Assembly (NCBI GenBank): GCA_002298995.1 | Contig: DBMO01000061.1 | Location: forward strand, 9,723 to 16,955 | Source: Desulfarculales bacterium UBA696 | GTDB taxonomy: Bacteria > Desulfobacterota > Syntrophobacteria > Syntrophobacterales > Syntrophobacteraceae | Reading direction: 5' to 3' | DNA length: 7,233 bases | Shown: in pieces, positions 6,740 to 7,233 of the stretch | Layout of the letters: each line of letters opens with the position of its first letter | Position numbering within the stretch: the first letter of the stretch is position 1 | Translations under genes and position numbers: made by a program | Notes under the pieces: model-generated | What the model was told of the DNA's origin: nothing | Database searches by the model: none | What the model saw: only the letters and a program-made list of their open reading frames with translations

Positions 6740-7102
6740 ATGAGCCCTGTTGCTTACTTCAGACCCGAGACCGAGTTCTTTTCCGAAGAGGGCTGCTACA
6801 TCACCGAGATTCACAATAGCGGTGAGGACGAGGGTTGTTCCATAGCGCGAGCCCGCGTCAAACCGGGGGCTGCCACGAAATTGCATGCGCTGATCGGGAC
6901 AGTCGAGCGCTACGTGATTTTGGAAGGTGAAGGAAGGGTTGAAATCGAAGGGGGCCCTCCAACTGTCGTGCGGCCGCTGGATGTGGTGGTTATTCCGGCG
7001 GGGGCCTCTCAAAGGATCTCCAATCCGGGCAGCCGGGACCTTGAGTTCCTGTGCGTATGCACTCCCCGGTTCACCCCTGGGATCTACGTCAAAAAGGAAT
7101 AG
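6740..7102 (+). CDS. single-domain cupin protein (mannose-6-phosphate isomerase-like cupin_2 type)
   Basis: This is a 120-residue small beta-barrel protein with no signal peptide, probably cytoplasmic. The start is ATG 6740, with GAGAGGG (6727-6733) six bases upstream; a TTG at 6737 is in frame but less likely. Cupin motif 1 is GAATKLHALIGTVERYVILEG (43-63): Gly43, His49, Glu56 and Gly63 are in place, but the second His of H-x-H is Leu51. Motif 2 is PAGASQRISN (86-95): Pro86, Gly88 and Asn95 are kept, while the usual His is Gln91. Candidate metal ligands are therefore only His49, Glu56 and Gln91. The P-x-G-x-x-Q-R-I-x-N pattern and the C-V-C-T-P-R-F near the end (105-111) are, from memory, typical of a widespread uncharacterised cupin subgroup, so this is probably not decay. 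It follows the Hsp20 gene by 12 bp and is probably co-transcribed. An enzymatic activity cannot be assigned; sugar-isomerase labels for such proteins usually rest on fold only. Confidence 0.85.
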   Translation: MSPVAYFRPETEFFSEEGCYITEIHNSGEDEGCSIARARVKPGAATKLHALIGTVERYVILEGEGRVEIEGGPPTVVRPLDVVVIPAGASQRISNPGSRDLEFLCVCTPRFTPGIYVKKE

Positions 7103-7117
7103 GCCAGCCGGCCAGCC
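7102..7117. repeat. two tandem copies of GGCCAGCC
   Basis: The octamer GGCCAGCC occurs twice head to tail (7102-7109 and 7110-7117), beginning on the last base of the cupin stop codon. It may be slippage or chance. No function is assigned. Confidence 0.5.
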
Positions 7118-7162
7118 AAAGCTTATACAATATATTCATAGCAGTTCGCGTTCAAGATTGAC

Positions 7163-7198
7163 ATGATGGGTTCCGCTCCGCTCCACCCATCCTACATC
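7163..7198. repeat. REP-like palindromic element after the cupin gene
   Basis: Perfect 7-bp arms GATGGGT (7165-7171) and ACCCATC (7185-7191) enclose TCC-GC-TCC-GC-TCC, in which the two GC dinucleotides (7175-7176 and 7180-7181) can pair to close a TCC loop. The flank CTACATC (7192-7198) and its mirror ATG at 7163 extend the similarity. Read on the minus strand, it resembles from memory the dispersed GTAGGATGGGT...ACCCATC repeats found in many copies between genes of various proteobacteria. No T tract follows, so it is not a classical terminator, although the hairpin may protect the 3' end of the mRNA. No partner transposase is in the window. The rest of 7103-7233 shows nothing else I can support. 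Confidence 0.6.
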
Positions 7199-7233
7199 TT
7201 AACCTCGCATGCAGACTGAACGTAGATACTGTT

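Noticed and set aside
6425..7012. 195-codon minus-strand frame spanning Hsp20 and the cupin
   Set aside because: Both opposite genes have clear family motifs and ribosome binding sites; this frame has neither.
7158..7163. Perfect TTGACA near the right edge
   Set aside because: The position 17 bases downstream (7181-7186) is CTCCAC, which is not a -10 element, and the box runs into the palindrome.
1..7233. tRNA, rRNA, CRISPR arrays, insertion sequences or integrase genes
   Set aside because: None seen by reading both strands; there are no spaced direct repeats of CRISPR type, no transposase motifs and no tRNA-like cloverleaf.

Overview
This window holds two gene blocks, all read on the + strand. 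The first is a complete tripartite RND efflux operon in the order outer-membrane channel, periplasmic adaptor, inner-membrane pump (about 242-6038). A strong intrinsic terminator closes it at 6091-6131. The second is a two-gene unit encoding a small heat-shock protein of the Hsp20/alpha-crystallin family (6275-6727) and a single-domain cupin (6740-7102). A REP-like palindrome follows at about 7163-7198.

The tripartite pump, the lipobox-bearing NodT-type channel and the adaptor show that the host is a Gram-negative bacterium. Coding regions are moderately GC-rich by eye. The style of the RND protein, the Hsp20-cupin pair and the form of the palindrome would suit an environmental proteobacterium or a Desulfobacterota (former Deltaproteobacteria) lineage. 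No marker gene is present, so this placement is a weak inference.

Region by region: 1-241 is a leader with no supportable gene and only a weak promoter candidate. The channel gene probably starts at 242 rather than at the longer 185 start, which puts a clean lipoprotein signal at the N-terminus. The adaptor starts at 1809 after a 73-bp gap. The pump starts 3 bp after the adaptor stop, so the two are probably translationally coupled. The 236-bp gap at 6039-6274 contains the terminator, a GC-rich 6-bp inverted repeat, and a good sigma70-type promoter placed just before the Hsp20 start. The two downstream genes are 12 bp apart and probably co-transcribed.

The three efflux proteins should form one envelope-spanning machine. 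The pump uses the proton gradient (Asp401, Asp402, Lys925, Arg955 and Thr962 are present), the adaptor bridges, and the channel opens to the outside. By recalled sequence similarity the pump resembles the MexI-type branch of the HAE1 RND family; the substrate cannot be read from the sequence. The Hsp20-cupin unit looks like a separate stress-related transcription unit. I do not see a clearly new biological system here. The points most worth a second look are the adaptor hairpin that appears one heptad shorter on each helix, the extra loop before TM10 of the pump, the Hsp20-cupin pairing, and the three-fold TCC architecture of the terminal palindrome.
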